NCBI GenBank assembly: GCA_963693365.1
Contig: CAVNZM010000007.1
Span: forward strand, 3,224,001-3,288,000
Length of the DNA stretch: 64,000 nt
DNA from: Amoebidium appalachense
Taxonomy: Eukaryota > Ichthyosporea
Direction of reading: 5' to 3'
In this document: positions 45,425-57,400 of the stretch, piece by piece
Numbering within the stretch: position 1 is the stretch's first letter
Layout of the letters: each line of letters begins with the position of its first letter
Notes under the pieces: model-generated
The model's input: the letters and a program-made list of their open reading frames with translations, nothing else
Database searches by the model: none
Told to the model about the DNA's origin: nothing
Made by a program: the position numbers and the translations under genes

Positions 45425-45576
45425 GTTGTACTGAATCGTTTAGTGTTGGATGTTGGTTTTGGACTTCACGAAATGGTCTGTTGGTATATAATGGCTTGTG
45501 TGCTCCCTGCTCTTTATGTTTTCACTGTACCACCATATCTTTGTGGAAAGGCGATTTGTGTCACTAGGTTTCGGAT

Positions 45577-45640
45577 TTGAAAATAAAAAGAAGACTCATG
45601 TGAACACATTCTGTGGCTCGATCCAAGGTCCCCCCCCCCC
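45577..45640 (+). repeat. Direct repeat unit 1, about 57 bp
   Basis: TTGAAAATAAAAAG through CATTCTGTGGCTCGATCCAA to poly-C; about 90% identical to 45951-46010, 374 bp downstream. It is followed by poly-C and (CA)n (45661-45745). Confidence 0.8.
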
Positions 45641-45661
45641 CCCCCCCCTTCCCCTCCACAA

Positions 45662-45748
<87 letters not shown>

Positions 45749-45950
45749 CCCACCCCGGCCCAGTCTGACAGTGAAGCTAGACTGGCACTGTTTCCTAATG
45801 GGGCACATTGTAACACGTTTGAGACAAGAGTGCTTCTAACAAAACACCAATGCAGTGTGGTACACCCTGTGCAGCGAGCTTTTCCCATAAGAGGCCAGGG
45901 GAGACAGAATCGTAAGAAGTTTTCCGTTCAATAATACCAACATATCCGTA

Positions 45951-46010
45951 TTGAAAATGAAAAGGAAACTCATGTGAGCACATTCTGTGGTTCGATCCAA
46001 GGTCCCCCCC
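45951..46010 (+). repeat. Direct repeat unit 2, about 57 bp
   Basis: TTGAAAATGAAAAGG through CATTCTGTGGTTCGATCCAA; second copy of 45577-45640. The interval between the copies may be a duplicated segment whose remainder has diverged. Confidence 0.8.
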
Positions 46011-46059
46011 CACACTTCCTCCCCCTGCTCTCTCCAGGGTCTCATCCTACAGTCTCCTC

Positions 46060-46078
46060 CTCAAGTTCTCTCTCTCCC

Positions 46079-46135
<57 letters not shown>

Positions 46136-46193
46136 ATATACTATATATATATATATATGATATGATATATATATATATACCGTATATATACAT

Positions 46194-46235
<42 letters not shown>

Positions 46236-46790
46236 ACCCCTCTCTCTCTCAAGCTCTCTCTCTCTCAGACACACACACACTCTCTCTCAGTCTCTCTCTC
46301 GCTTTCTCCCCCCCCTCCCCCCCCCCCCCTCTCCCTCTCCATCTCCCTCTCTCACTCTTTCTCCGTCTCCCCCTCTCCCCTCTCCCTCCCTCAATCTTTC
46401 TCTGTCTCCCCCTCTCCCTTGCGTCTCTCTCTCTCTCTCTCTCATCCCGTTCTCCGTCAGCCTCAGAGTCCGAGGCTCTCCCCGCCCCCATCTCCCCCCC
46501 CCCCCCCCCCCCCCCCCCCCTTCCTAGGAGTCCCCAGGCCAAAGCTCCATCAAGTCCTCTGGCCACGTCCCTTGACCATTCCATGTCTCCCTCCATCAGT
46601 ATCACATTCCCCCCCCTCCTTCCCTCTCCCTCCCAGTCTCTCTCGAAGTTCACTTTCCCCCCCTCTCCCCTCTTCCTCCCCCCCTCTCTCAGAGTCCCTT
46701 CCTCCCATCCTCAGGTCTCCCTTCGATTCCCTCAAAGCCTTGTCTCTTCTCCCCCCTCCCCCCCCCCCCCCCCCCCCCTTATCGTGTGTT
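46060..46790. repeat. (CT)n, (TA)n and C/T-rich low-complexity block
   Basis: Alternating TA repeats with GATATA interruptions (46087-46232) between CT-rich flanks, then about 530 bp of CT/CCT-rich sequence with C-runs. No gene signal. Confidence 0.9.
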
Positions 46791-46799
46791 TACACTGAG

Positions 46800-47173
46800 G
46801 CGAAACGACGCAATCGTCGGACAGAAGGCTTATGTGCATGTGCACGAGTGACCATGGCCATACTCAAGTATATGCGGTTCACTGCATAAAATGTCATAAG
46901 ACAGTGGCGGCCCCGGGCCACTCGATCGAAGACGACCATGTACATGTGCGGCATATGCTAACCCCGACTTTCGGTGCGCCAGCACCATCATATGTCATAT
47001 GATATTGCTGCGTTCCTATTGGACATACCATATTCCTTAAAATGATGACACCTGATCACGCGTGTTTAGATGTCGATCGCGGACTACCAGAGTCCGGAGA
47101 TTGAGGTGATTTTTGCTAACGCCGCTAAACCAAGATCGTTCCGTAACTGGTTTTGTCGGGCGGTAGAGATCAT

Positions 47174-47222
<49 letters not shown>

Positions 47223-47488
47223 CCGGCCCCTGAACAACGCAAACTATCACACGCGCATACTGTCAATATTTTTGTGTAATGTACATGCGGCGTACAGTAT
47301 GCACCCCGTATGTACACACAGTAGATGACGACTGATCAAGGTTGTACGTTAATGTTTGCGTACTTTCAAAGTTTACCCTCGATATCAACCTCACGAGACG
47401 CCGCCATATAAGAACCATGTTGAACAGCGAAAAAGCATCGCCCAACGAGGGAGATTTCCTATTGGCGCATGCAGTACAATGCATGTCA
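46800..47488. other. Unique sequence upstream of a transposase gene
   Basis: Non-repetitive apart from a long C-run at 47179-47219. No coding region was recognised. It probably includes the left part of the old transposon whose transposase starts at 47596; no terminal inverted repeat was identified by eye. Confidence 0.4.
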
Positions 47489-47496
47489 TATAAAAG
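47489..47496 (+). promoter_or_regulatory. Putative TATA box of the transposase gene
   Basis: TATAAAAG lies 100 bp upstream of the ATG at 47596, in unique sequence. The match and spacing are plausible; there is no other support. Confidence 0.4.
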
Positions 47497-47595
47497 CGGG
47501 ATACACTCACGACCGCGCCACAATCAGACATGTGTTGTAGTACATTGTGCACAGTGGTCCTTGGGTGAATACCATGATATAGCCTAATCAACGCA

Positions 47596-48176
47596 ATGGC
47601 TTTAAGTTTGGCAAACGTGCAAAGGGTGGTGCTCAAGCCCGCCAGGAAGTACTCGGGTCAGAAACGACCTCCCGGTGCACAGACAACACGCACGAAAAGG
47701 CGAGACACAGCCCTTTCTAACGAAAATATAGAGTTGGCCGCATCGACCCGAAGGTGTTGCTCAAAGAGCAGATGTTTGGAATTGCACCCGTACTCGATTG
47801 ACCAGGTTCGCGAGTCACGATCACTTTTATATGACATGTACAGCCTGGCCGAAAGGAGAGTAAAACTGTGGAAGCTGGCTACAGCCCTAACACACGTGGA
47901 TCGTTTGAGCCAGAAAAACCGAGTCCCATTCCACGGGCATCTGCGATGCCCGTTTGCCGTCTCAACCCTGTTTAACATCAACCCCCAGACGTTCCGGAGA
48001 CTAGCGAGGTTTCAAGATCCACCGTTTATTATGAAAGTAAAGGAATGCCGGGGTCTACACATGTCCTCTCACCACGTACTTGAGCGCGACATGTTGGTGG
48101 GTTGGCTACATGAGGAGCTCATTACATTCTTCGAACACAGCCCGGTGCATAACGGGATATTTGTGTGCCCAGCCGG
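47596..48176 (+). pseudogene. N-terminal exon of a GHTH-motif DDE-type transposase, separated from its 3' exons
   Basis: Starts at ATG 47596 with a basic N-terminus, then RRCCSKSRCLELHPY, RESRSLLYDMYSLAERRVKLW, a region RCPFAVSTLFNINPQTFRRL and HHVLERDMLVGWLHEEL. It ends at a donor GTAAC followed by poly-C. The layout (Cys cluster, helical segment, then a Phe-x-x-Leu-x-Asn/Gly-Ile-x-x-x-Thr helix) is that of the N-terminal half of a group of eukaryotic DDE-type transposase-like proteins; I believe this is the group with a DUF7869-type C-terminal domain, a name given from memory. The matching C-terminal exons lie 11.6 kb downstream (59751 on), past two copia elements. The middle, expected to hold the first catalytic Asp, was not found. 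Confidence 0.6.
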
Positions 48177-48179
48177 TAA

Positions 48180-48210
<31 letters not shown>

Positions 48211-48227
48211 AAATCACTCCCCCATAT

Positions 48228-48939
48228 TGTCATCTTCACTTAATTCTCAGCAAGACTTAGAAGTTGAGTTTGGTATTTATTTATTAGTTGTTGTAGTTTG
48301 TTTCCTTTTCCTTTCTTCATTTCTTTCTTTCTTTTCCGTTTCCGTGTACACGACATCTTAGATCTGTGTACGTATCGACATACTTAGCTCGCGCACACGT
48401 ATTGTCGTTTGCGTCAAAATCTATATATGTCATCCAATCATATCTCGTTTGTATTTTCCCAAATATAGTAACTTACATTCCTTTCTCATTCCTTTCCCAC
48501 GACGTAGCATTGTGCTATGTTCTTCAACTATTAGAAAAAAAAAATTATATTTAGACGTGTTATGATAAGAACATGTATAAATATATGTTATGAATTAATA
48601 GTTACATAAGTGGTTTCATTTTATTAAATGTTTCCGTGCTTTTATTAGAAGTTTCTTTCATTAGAGGATTGAGTTTTATATTCTAAATGTCGACAGACAT
48701 TTTATTCGATATATTTTACACTCATAGTTTTCATTCTTTTGATTGGTTTATCGTTTCACATTCCCAAGTATAAAAGGGACCTCATCTTGAAATAAATCAC
48801 AAGCAGTCGTATTCACTTCCTATGGTTCCAGAAATCGTTCCTCCTCTCCGGTTGTGTTTTTCCCGTGTGTCTTTGTGTTGTGTTTTACATAACACCCATC
48901 TGTGCTCTCTGCTTCTCCGTTTACCCACACAAAATAACA
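48228..48939 (+). repeat. 5' LTR of copia B2
   Basis: About 712 bp, TGTCATC to AATAACA. TATAAAAG at 48779-48786 and AATAAA at 48801-48806 show the promoter/polyadenylation arrangement. It differs from the B1 LTRs mainly by extra A residues near 48535. Confidence 0.92.
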
Positions 48940-49015
48940 GGTTTACGGCCCCTTTGCACGCTAACACACAATCTCGCTACAACCGCGAAAATCTCTCAGT
49001 CTTACTGCTTCAATC

Positions 49016-52000
49016 ATGACTGACAAACCGTCGTATATCAACCTTCCAATATGGAATCCGTCCGAGAAACGAGACGAGAAACGTCTTAATTATTTCGAGT
49101 GGGAGCCACTCATTCACCGGTTCATTAGAACCACCATTGCCGAGAAATTCGTTGACGCTATCAAGAGGCCACAGTGGGTTGACGGCGCTGAAGCCAACCA
49201 GTGGCTAGGCTACACCACCAAGGACTCCTACAAGAAAGCTTCCGACGTCCTCGACCAGATCCTCAACCAGTCCGTCCACCCGACCGAGCTCTACGACTCC
49301 GGCCGGATGCAAGACGATGTCCACGGTGGTGAAGTCTTCCACAACCTACGTATGGCGTATGTAGCAGAGAAGGAGGCCCGAGTCACCCAGATTCAAGTCA
49401 CCTTCGAGGAGCTTGAACTACGAGACTACCCCAACGTCACAGCATACCTCACCCGTCTCCAACGTCTGGCTACGACACTTGCCTGCCTCGACGAACCCGT
49501 CCAGCACAAGGATGTCGTACGTAAGTTCTTCCTCCACATCCGGAAGAACACAGCCCTGGTCTGCCCCGACATTGAACGTCTCTGCTCCGACTACTGGATG
49601 AACAACAAGGCCTACCCGTCCTTCAACATGCTCATCAGTGACATCCGAGGAGCTGAAATCCGTGCCGGCCTCATCGACGCAGGCACAGGTGCAACCGTCA
49701 ACAACCGTCCCCTCCGTGCACTCCAGAGCAGAGTGCTTCCCCCCGGTGACCTCCGTAACCGTATTCCTCGACGTGAGCATACACCTCACCGTTCCCCGTC
49801 CCGTTCCCGTGATCCTCGTCCTCCCTCCAAGTCACCCGGCCCCCGTTCAACTTCCCCTTACCACCGTGGTAACAGGGACAACCGTAACCGACAACACAAC
49901 ACCAACAGTGTGAAGTGTTCCTACTGCCATGAGCCCCACCACATCACAGCATGCCCGGAGCCTGGCTGCACAGTTGCTCGTCGTGCCAAGCAGGAGAAAG
50001 GTGACAAGAGTGTGCAATTTGCACTCATCTCCTCCACCGGCACACCTGACAGTAACGACCCCGTCTGGGACAGTGCTTGTAATGCACACATCTGCCCCAT
50101 CAAGGAGTATTTCTCCTCCCTTACCCCGTGTCCTCCCACCCCCATTCACGGCCTCGGCACAGTCAATGCCAAACAACGTGGCATCATCAACATGACACTG
50201 CACTACAACGGCCACCCAACACCGTGCAGCATCAATGCTTACTACGTACCCGAGGCACCGTCTTTCCTCGTGTCTACCTCCATGGCATCAGCTGCCGGCC
50301 TCCTAGGTCATTGTGACGATACAGACAACCACCCGTCGTTCCTCTACAGCCGTAATGGTGACATTATTACAGATCTCACCCCCCTCGACGGTCTCTACTA
50401 CATCACTGACTATGTGATTGAGACTCCTAAACACCCGGGGGTCCAAGCCTACACAGCAAGGACTCAACCACCCGACGACCTCACCCTTTGGCACAACCGT
50501 CTCGGCCACCGTGCCCTCTCCACCGTCACCAGGATGGCCAAGGATGAGCTTGTCATCGGCATGCCCCCCTCCCTCAAGTCACCCGACAACAGTGCCTGCT
50601 TCGGCTGCATGTCTGGCAAGACCACCAAGGCCCCCTTTCCCGGCACCCGTTCCAAGTTCACCATTCCCGGTGCTAAGTGGCACCTGGACTTCTTCGAAGC
50701 TCCCTGTGCTTCCTACGGAGGCTACAAGGTTGCTCTGGTGTGTGTTTGTGATGCCACCGGTTACACCACCGTGTTCCCCCTTTACAACCGTGGTGAAACC
50801 CTCAGCCACATTCAGTCTCTCGTTGAAACCATCGAACGTCAGACACCTGAGATCGTCACCCATCTTCGGTTTGACTCCGGCTCTGAGTTCACCTCCAAGG
50901 ACACCGAGGCCTACTGCAAGCAGAAAGGCATCATCATGGAGTTTGCCCCCGTCGACACACCACAACACAATGGTGTTGTTGAACGGAAGATGAGAGAACT
51001 GCAAGAGACAGTCCGTTGCTTCCTCCATGCCGACAAGGACCAACCTCTCTCTCCCAAGTTGTGGGTTGCTGCTCTCAAGCATACAAGCTACATCATCAAC
51101 GTCACACCGTCATCTGCTGCCAACGGCAACACTCCCTTCGAGGCCTTCCACGGCTTCAAACCCGACGTCTCCCAGCTCCACGTGTTCGGCTCCCCTGCCT
51201 ATGTGCATGTTCCCCGGTCAAAGAGGAACAAGCTGGCATCAACCGTCCGAGTCGGCACCTACGTCGGCTGGGACCTACCCTCCAAGGCACACAAGATCCT
51301 CGACCATGCCAGCAACCAAATCAAGATCTGCCGTGATGTGATCTTCGACGAGTCGAAATTCACGGACAGCACCAATCAGGTCTCCGTTCCCCCCAAACCC
51401 GATCTGCCGACATTGGACCCCCCCTCCGACGACGACGATGAAACTCCGTCTGTGGTCATCTCCCAACCGTCCTGGCACAACCAACCAGCCCCGGTTGAAC
51501 CCGTGCCTCCCCCGAGCCCCCCCCCCCACTGGCCAACAACCCTTGCTGCCGGCCCCCCCCGTTGCTGTGCATCAACCCGGCTACATGACTCCGGTTCGTC
51601 CTGGGTCCCCCACCTTCCACTCGGCCACGAGCAGCCCTGTGGACACCGATGCCCCCCCTCACCACCGGTCCTATTCCTGGCTTCCATGCCCCTATCCCGG
51701 CCTCCACCACCTACCCGGCCACCACCCCCCTCAAGGACCCCCCCAAGCCCAACCTTCGTCGGTCTACACGTCTCACCAAGACTCCAACGGCACTGGTCAG
51801 CATCGTAGCACCGACCATCAACATTGACCAGCTCCCCAAGGGCATTCAAAAGCTTTGCAACGGTCCCAACGGTGATGCCGTCATAGCTGCCCTCACCTCC
51901 GAGTACCAAGCCTTCATCACCAAGGATGTCTTCACCATTGTTGATCCCCCCCCCTGGTGCCAACATCATCAAGTTCAAGTGGATTGTGACTGAGAAAGTC

Positions 52001-52368
52001 CTCAACTCAGCCGGTGACACCAAGATCAAAGCTCGTGGTGTTGCAAAGGGCTTCACTCAAGTCTACGGTGTTGACTACGGTGACACCTCTTCCCCCGTGG
52101 TGATGTCCTCCTCCGTCCGTGCCCTCCTTGCCATCGGTGTGGACGGCAACCATGAGATTCATCAACTCGACGTCTCAACTGCCTTCCTCAACAGTCCTCT
52201 TCAAGAAGACATCTACATTGAGCCACCACCTGGCTTCATCACCCCCGGCAACGAACACAAGGTCTGGAAACTTAAGAAGGCACTCTACGGGCTCAAGCAA
52301 GCATCACTGGCCTGGTATGAGTACTTCGACAAGGTCCTCCTTGCTCACGGTCTCGAACGTCTCCGGTT
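49016..52368 (+). pseudogene. gag-pol: Copia B2 gag-pol, frameshifted and truncated
   Basis: Nearly identical to B1 from MTDKPSYINLPIW through gag, protease (WDSACNAHICP), integrase and into the Pro-rich linker. A C11 run near 51518 (B1 has 10) shifts the frame, and a second shift occurs at the C-run near 51946. RT continues in a new frame to LAHGLERLR at about 52365, where a deletion joins it to downstream sequence (FNLNDAHPK region). The catalytic YVDD and RNase H are missing. Confidence 0.92.
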
Positions 52369-52410
52369 TTCAACCTCAACGATGCTCACCCCAAGGCTAC
52401 TCCCATCCCC

Positions 52411-52944
52411 CCCCCCCCCCCTTCTCCCCCCCCCCCGCCCCCCCCGCCCCCTCCCACCCACCCCCGCACCAAAACAAACAAGTACCCATCCCACGCAACC
52501 CCACAGACGCCATTGTACATGCCGGTTCCACCACTCCAGCATGCAACATTTAAATATCTAGAACAAGTAACACTTGTACAGTGACCGTGATTCATCTCGA
52601 GCCATACCCTTGCTTAATACCAGCCATTAATATTCAAACTAACACACACACACACTATCACACTCACAAGCCTACGCAACATATACGCACACACACATAC
52701 ATGTGATCACAAACAATTTCGACTACTTCGAATGTTCCAAGTGATACTACTGATATGGAAGATTTTTCCTTGGTATACCCTTTGTTCATTTTACCTTTGC
52801 AACTTATTCTTATTCTACCCCACCCTTTATTTTTATAATTATTTATTTATTTATTTATTTTCAGGCCGGGGGGGAGGGGAGGGGGAGGGGGAGGGAGGGA
52901 GGGGAAGAGGGGGGGGGGGACGGGGTTTGGGTGGGGGGGGGGGG
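52411..52944. other. Spacer between copia B2 and B3
   Basis: A C-rich run with G interruptions, about 350 bp of unique sequence, TTTA repeats and a G-rich run ending at the B3 target site GGGGG. No gene seen. It may be a remnant of the intron of the GHTH transposase gene. Confidence 0.5.
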
Positions 52945-53683
52945 TGTTATTTTGTGTGGGTAAACGGAGAAGCAGAGAGCACAGATGGGTGTTACGTTAT
53001 ACACAACACAAAGACACACGGGAGAAACACAACCGGAGAGGTGGAACGATTTCTGGAACCATAGGAAATCAATACGACTGCTTGAGATTTATTCCAAGAT
53101 GAAGTCCCTTTTATACTTGGGAATGTGAAAACGATAAACCAATCAAAAGAACGAAAACTCTATTTTCCAATCAGAAAGACGAAAACTATGAGTGTAAAAT
53201 ATATCGATCAAAATGTCTGTCGACACATAGAATATAAAACTCAATCCTCTAATGAAAGAAACTTCTAATAAAAGCACGGAAACATTTAACAAAATGAAAC
53301 CACTTATGTAACTATTAGTTCACAACATACATTTATACATGTTCTTATCATAACACGTCTAAATATAATTATTCCTAATAGTTGGAGAACATAGCACAAT
53401 GCTACGTCGTGAGAAAGGAATGAGAAAGGAATGTAAGTTACTATATTTGGGAAAATACAAATGAGATTTGATTGGATGACATATATAGATTTTGACACAA
53501 ACGACAATACGTGTGTGCGAGCTAAGTATGTCGGTACGTACACAGATCTAAGATATCGGTGTACACGGAAACAGAAAGAAAAGAAAGAAATGAAGAAAGG
53601 AAAAGGAAACAAACTACAACAAACTAATAAACAAATACAAAACTCAACTTCTAAGTCTTGCCGTGAATCAAGTGAAGATGACA
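52945..53683 (-). repeat. 3' LTR of copia B3
   Basis: 739 bp; coding-sense ends TGTCATC and AATAACA. Confidence 0.92.
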
Positions 53684-53983
53684 TCCCCACTCAAGGGTTG
53701 GAAGTTGGGTTCTCGTGAAGTTTGTTGATGTGACTGTTGATGTTAAGACTCTCACACATGTAGAAGCAGGTGCCGTGAAGTCACAGTCAAGTTTCCCCAC
53801 TCGAGAAGACAATGGAGAAGACTTGAAGGAGCAAGCCGGGGAAGAAAAAAAACCAAAACGGAAGAAGCACACAACGACGGTTGCCTCTGAAGACTCGGAA
53901 GATGACGGTAGCCAACGACGATATATAAATATATATAGAAGAAAACAACTAGTGTATGTGTGACGTGTTGGTGGCTAATGATT

Positions 53984-54180
53984 TATACTGGGGACCACCC
54001 AGATAAACACAAGGCATGAACATCTTGTGGACTGATTTATAGACTGGTGGTCAACCAGTTAAGACACGGGGAATGAGCATCCCGAGGACTAGGTTTAGAC
54101 TGGCAGTCAACCAGCACGCCATGGCTATAGATAATTATTTATACTGGGACGCCATCCCAGTTCGACAGATATATAAGTCG
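53984..54180. repeat. Short tandem duplications in the 3' untranslated part of copia B3
   Basis: Three related units (TACTGGGGACCACCCAG, GACTGGTGGTCAACCAG, GACTGGCAGTCAACCAG) separated by about 50-60 bp, between RNase H and the 3' LTR in coding sense. The block is absent from B1, which instead reads directly from GCTAATGATAAATACA to the ATATGGTGG segment. Confidence 0.7.
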
Positions 54181-54376
54181 AATATAAATGAAAACCAATA
54201 TATATGATGGTATATAAATAAACGACGGATGGTGGAGAAGAAATCCCCACTGAAGGTGCACACACTGAAGATTGATGAAGACAGCAGTAGACTTTCGTTG
54301 GGAGGTGTCTCTACACGGTGATGTGTAGACCACTGGCCGGGGCCCCAACCTACTTGAAGACCACTGTAGATGAACC

Positions 54377-54407
<31 letters not shown>

Positions 54408-54408
54408 C

Positions 54409-57400
54409 TCAGTCACGAAGACTGAGTGAAGCACGGTGCTGCTCGTGGGAGGGCCCGGTCACGGGCTTGGTGAAGATGTCAGCCACGTTGTCTTTGCTGG
54501 ACACGTAGGTGACGACCACATCCCCACTCTTGATGTAGTCCTTCGTGTTGTGGTACCGGACAGCAATGTGTTTGGTCCGGTGCTTGATGCTGTTGGTGTG
54601 CAGGAGGGCAATGGTGGACTGGTTGTCACAGTAGACGGGGGTGGGGTCGGTCATCGGGTAGCCGAGTTCACGGAGGAGATCACGGTGCCAGATGACGTTT
54701 TGAACAGCAGCATTGATGGCCAGAAGCTCAGCCTCGGTGGTGGATGTTGCCGTGATGGACTGCAGCTTCGAATACCATGTGATGGGGATGCCCTTGAAGA
54801 AGATGACGTATCCGGTGGTTGAACGACGGGTGTTGGGGCAGTTGGCAAAGTCAGCATCAGAATAACATTCCACTGGCAGCAAGGGGGTGTTGTCGTCGGA
54901 AGCAGACTTGTCGTAGTGAAGGCCGAGGTTCAAGGAAGTGCCGATGAGGTACCGAACTACACGGAGTAGACATTCCCATGCAAGTTTGGTGGGGTGGGCA
55001 CTGAATCTACCGAGGTAGCCGATGGCAAAGGAGATGTCGGGCCGGGAACAACGAGCAACCCACAAAAGGCGGCCGAGTAGTTCACGGTAGGGAACCTTGA
55101 TGGGTGGTGAGTCGTTCTCGTTGATGGTGATGACGGTGCCGACGGGAATGGGAGTAGCCTTGGGGTGAGCATCGTTGAGGTTGAAGTCTCTGACGATGTC
55201 ATTGATGTAGGACTGTTGAAGCAGCTTGAGGTGACCGGGGGTGTGGATGAGCTGGGTGCCAAGGAAGATGATGTCGGGGAGGTCAACCTTGCAGAGAGCT
55301 GACTTCATGATGTGGTCTACTAGATCCTTGGTGTGGGAGGAGTTGGCCGTGCAGATGATGATGACGTCGTCCACATAGTTGCCATTGAGGATGATGTCAC
55401 CGTTGGGGAAGGTCTTGATGTAGACACATGGATCTGAACGGAGACGTTCAAGACCGTGGGCAAGGAGGACCTTGTCGAAGTACTCATACCAGGCCAGTGA
55501 AGCTTGCTTGAGGCCGTAGAGTGCCTTCTTAAGTTTCCAGACCTTGTGCTCGTTGCCGGGGGTGATGAAGCCAGGTGGTGGCTCAATGTAGATGTCTTCT
55601 TGAAGAGGACTGTTGAGGAAGGCTGTTGAGACGTCGAGTTGATGAATCTCATGGTTGCCGTCCACACCGATGGCAAGGAGGGCACGGACGGAGGAGGACA
55701 TCACCACGGGGGAAGAGGTGTCACCGTAGTCAACACCGTAGACTTGAGTGAAGCCCTTTGCAACACCACGAGCCTTGATCTTGGTGTCACCGGCTGAGTT
55801 GAGGACTTTCTCAGTCACAATCCACTTGAACTTGATGATGTTGGCATCAGGGGGGATCAACAATGGTGAAGACATCCTTGGTGATGAAGGCTTGGTACTC
55901 GGAGGTGAGGGCACTGGCAGCTATGACGGCATCACCGTTGGGACCGTTGCAAAGCTTTTGAATGCCCTTGGGGAGTTGGTCAATGTTGATGGTCGGTGCT
56001 GTGATGCTGACCAGTGCCGTTGGAGGCTTGGTGAGACGTGTAGACCGACGAAGGTTGGGCTTGGGGGGGTCCTTGAGGGGGGTGGTGGCCGGGGAGGTGG
56101 TGGAGGCCGGGACAGGGGCATGGAAGCCAGGAATAGGACCGGTGGTGAGGGGGGCATCGGTGTCCACAGGGCTGCTCGAGGCCGAGTGGAAGGTGGGGGA
56201 CCCAGGACGAACCGGAGTCATGTAGCCGGGTTGATGCACAGCAACGGGGGGGGCCGGCAGCAAGGGTTGTTGGCCAGTGGGGGGGGGGGCTCGGGGGAGG
56301 CACGGGTTCAACCGGGGCTGGTTGGTTGTGCCAGGACGGTTGGGAGATGACCACAGACGGAGTTTCATCGTCGTCGTCGGAGGGGGGGTCCAATGTCGGC
56401 AGATCGGGTTTGGGGGGATTGGGGACCTGATTGGTGCTGCTCGTGAATTTTGACTCGTCAAAGATGACGTCACGGCAGATCTTGACTTGGTTGCTGGCAC
56501 GGTCGAGGATCTTGTGTGCCTTGGAGGGCAGATCCCAGCCGACGTAGGTGCCGACTCTGACGGTTGATGCAAGCTTGTTCCTCTTTGACCGGGGAACATG
56601 CACATAGGCAGGGGAGCCGAACACGTGGAGCTGGGAGACGTCGGGTTTGAAGCCGTGGAAGGCCTCGAAGGGAGTGTTGCCGTTGGCAGCAGATGACGGT
56701 GTGACGTTGATGATGTAGCCAGCATGCTTGAGAGCAGCAACCCACAACTTGGGAGAGAGAGGTTGGTCCTTGTCGGCATGGAGGAAGCAACGGACTGTCT
56801 CTTGCAGTTCTCTCATCTTCCGTTCAACAACACCGTTGTGCTGTGGTGTGTCGACGGGGGCAAACTCCATGATGATGCCTTTCTGCTTGCAGTAGGCCTC
56901 GGTGTCCCTGGAGGTGAACTCAGAGCCGGAGTCAAACCGAAGATGGGTGACGATCTCAGGTGTCTGACGTTCGATGGTTTCAACGAGAGACTGAATGTAG
57001 CTGAGGGTTTCACCACGGTTGTAGAGGGGGAACACGGTGGTGTAACCGGTGGCATCACAAACACACACCAGAGCAACCTTGTAGCCTCCGTAGGAAGCAC
57101 AGGGAGCTTCGAAGAAGTCCAGGTGCCACTTAGCACCGGGAATGGTGAACTTGGAACAGGTGCCGGGAAAAGGAGCCTTGGTGGTCTTGCCAGACATGCA
57201 GCCGAAGCAGTCACTGTTGTCGGGTGACTTGAGGGAGGGGGGCATGCCGATGACAAGCTCATCCTTGGCCATCCTGGTGACGGTGGAGAGGGCACGGTGG
57301 CCGAGACGGTTGTGCCAAAGGGTGAGGTCGTCGGTTGGTTGAGTCCTTGCTGTGTAGGCTTGGACCCACGGGTGTTTAGGAGTCTCAATCACATAGTCAG

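Larger units (their letters stand above)
48228..52410 (+). mobile_element. Ty1/copia retrotransposon B2, 3'-truncated
   Basis: Same family as B1, opposite orientation. It has a 5' LTR (48228-48939), the primer site GGTTTACGGCCCC and gag-pol. The coding region runs to the RT, has an internal deletion of about 250 bp (YVDD lost) at 52366, and then stops in a poly-C tract near 52410. There is no RNase H, polypurine tract or 3' LTR. It is very similar to B1, so the truncation is probably recent. Confidence 0.92.

Noticed and set aside
46126-46235. Ile-Tyr repeat frames
   Set aside because: Translated (TA)n microsatellite.
46900-47595. Terminal inverted repeats for the GHTH transposase element
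   Set aside because: I compared the sequence before 47596 with that after 60620 by eye and found no convincing inverted pair; the element ends remain unknown.
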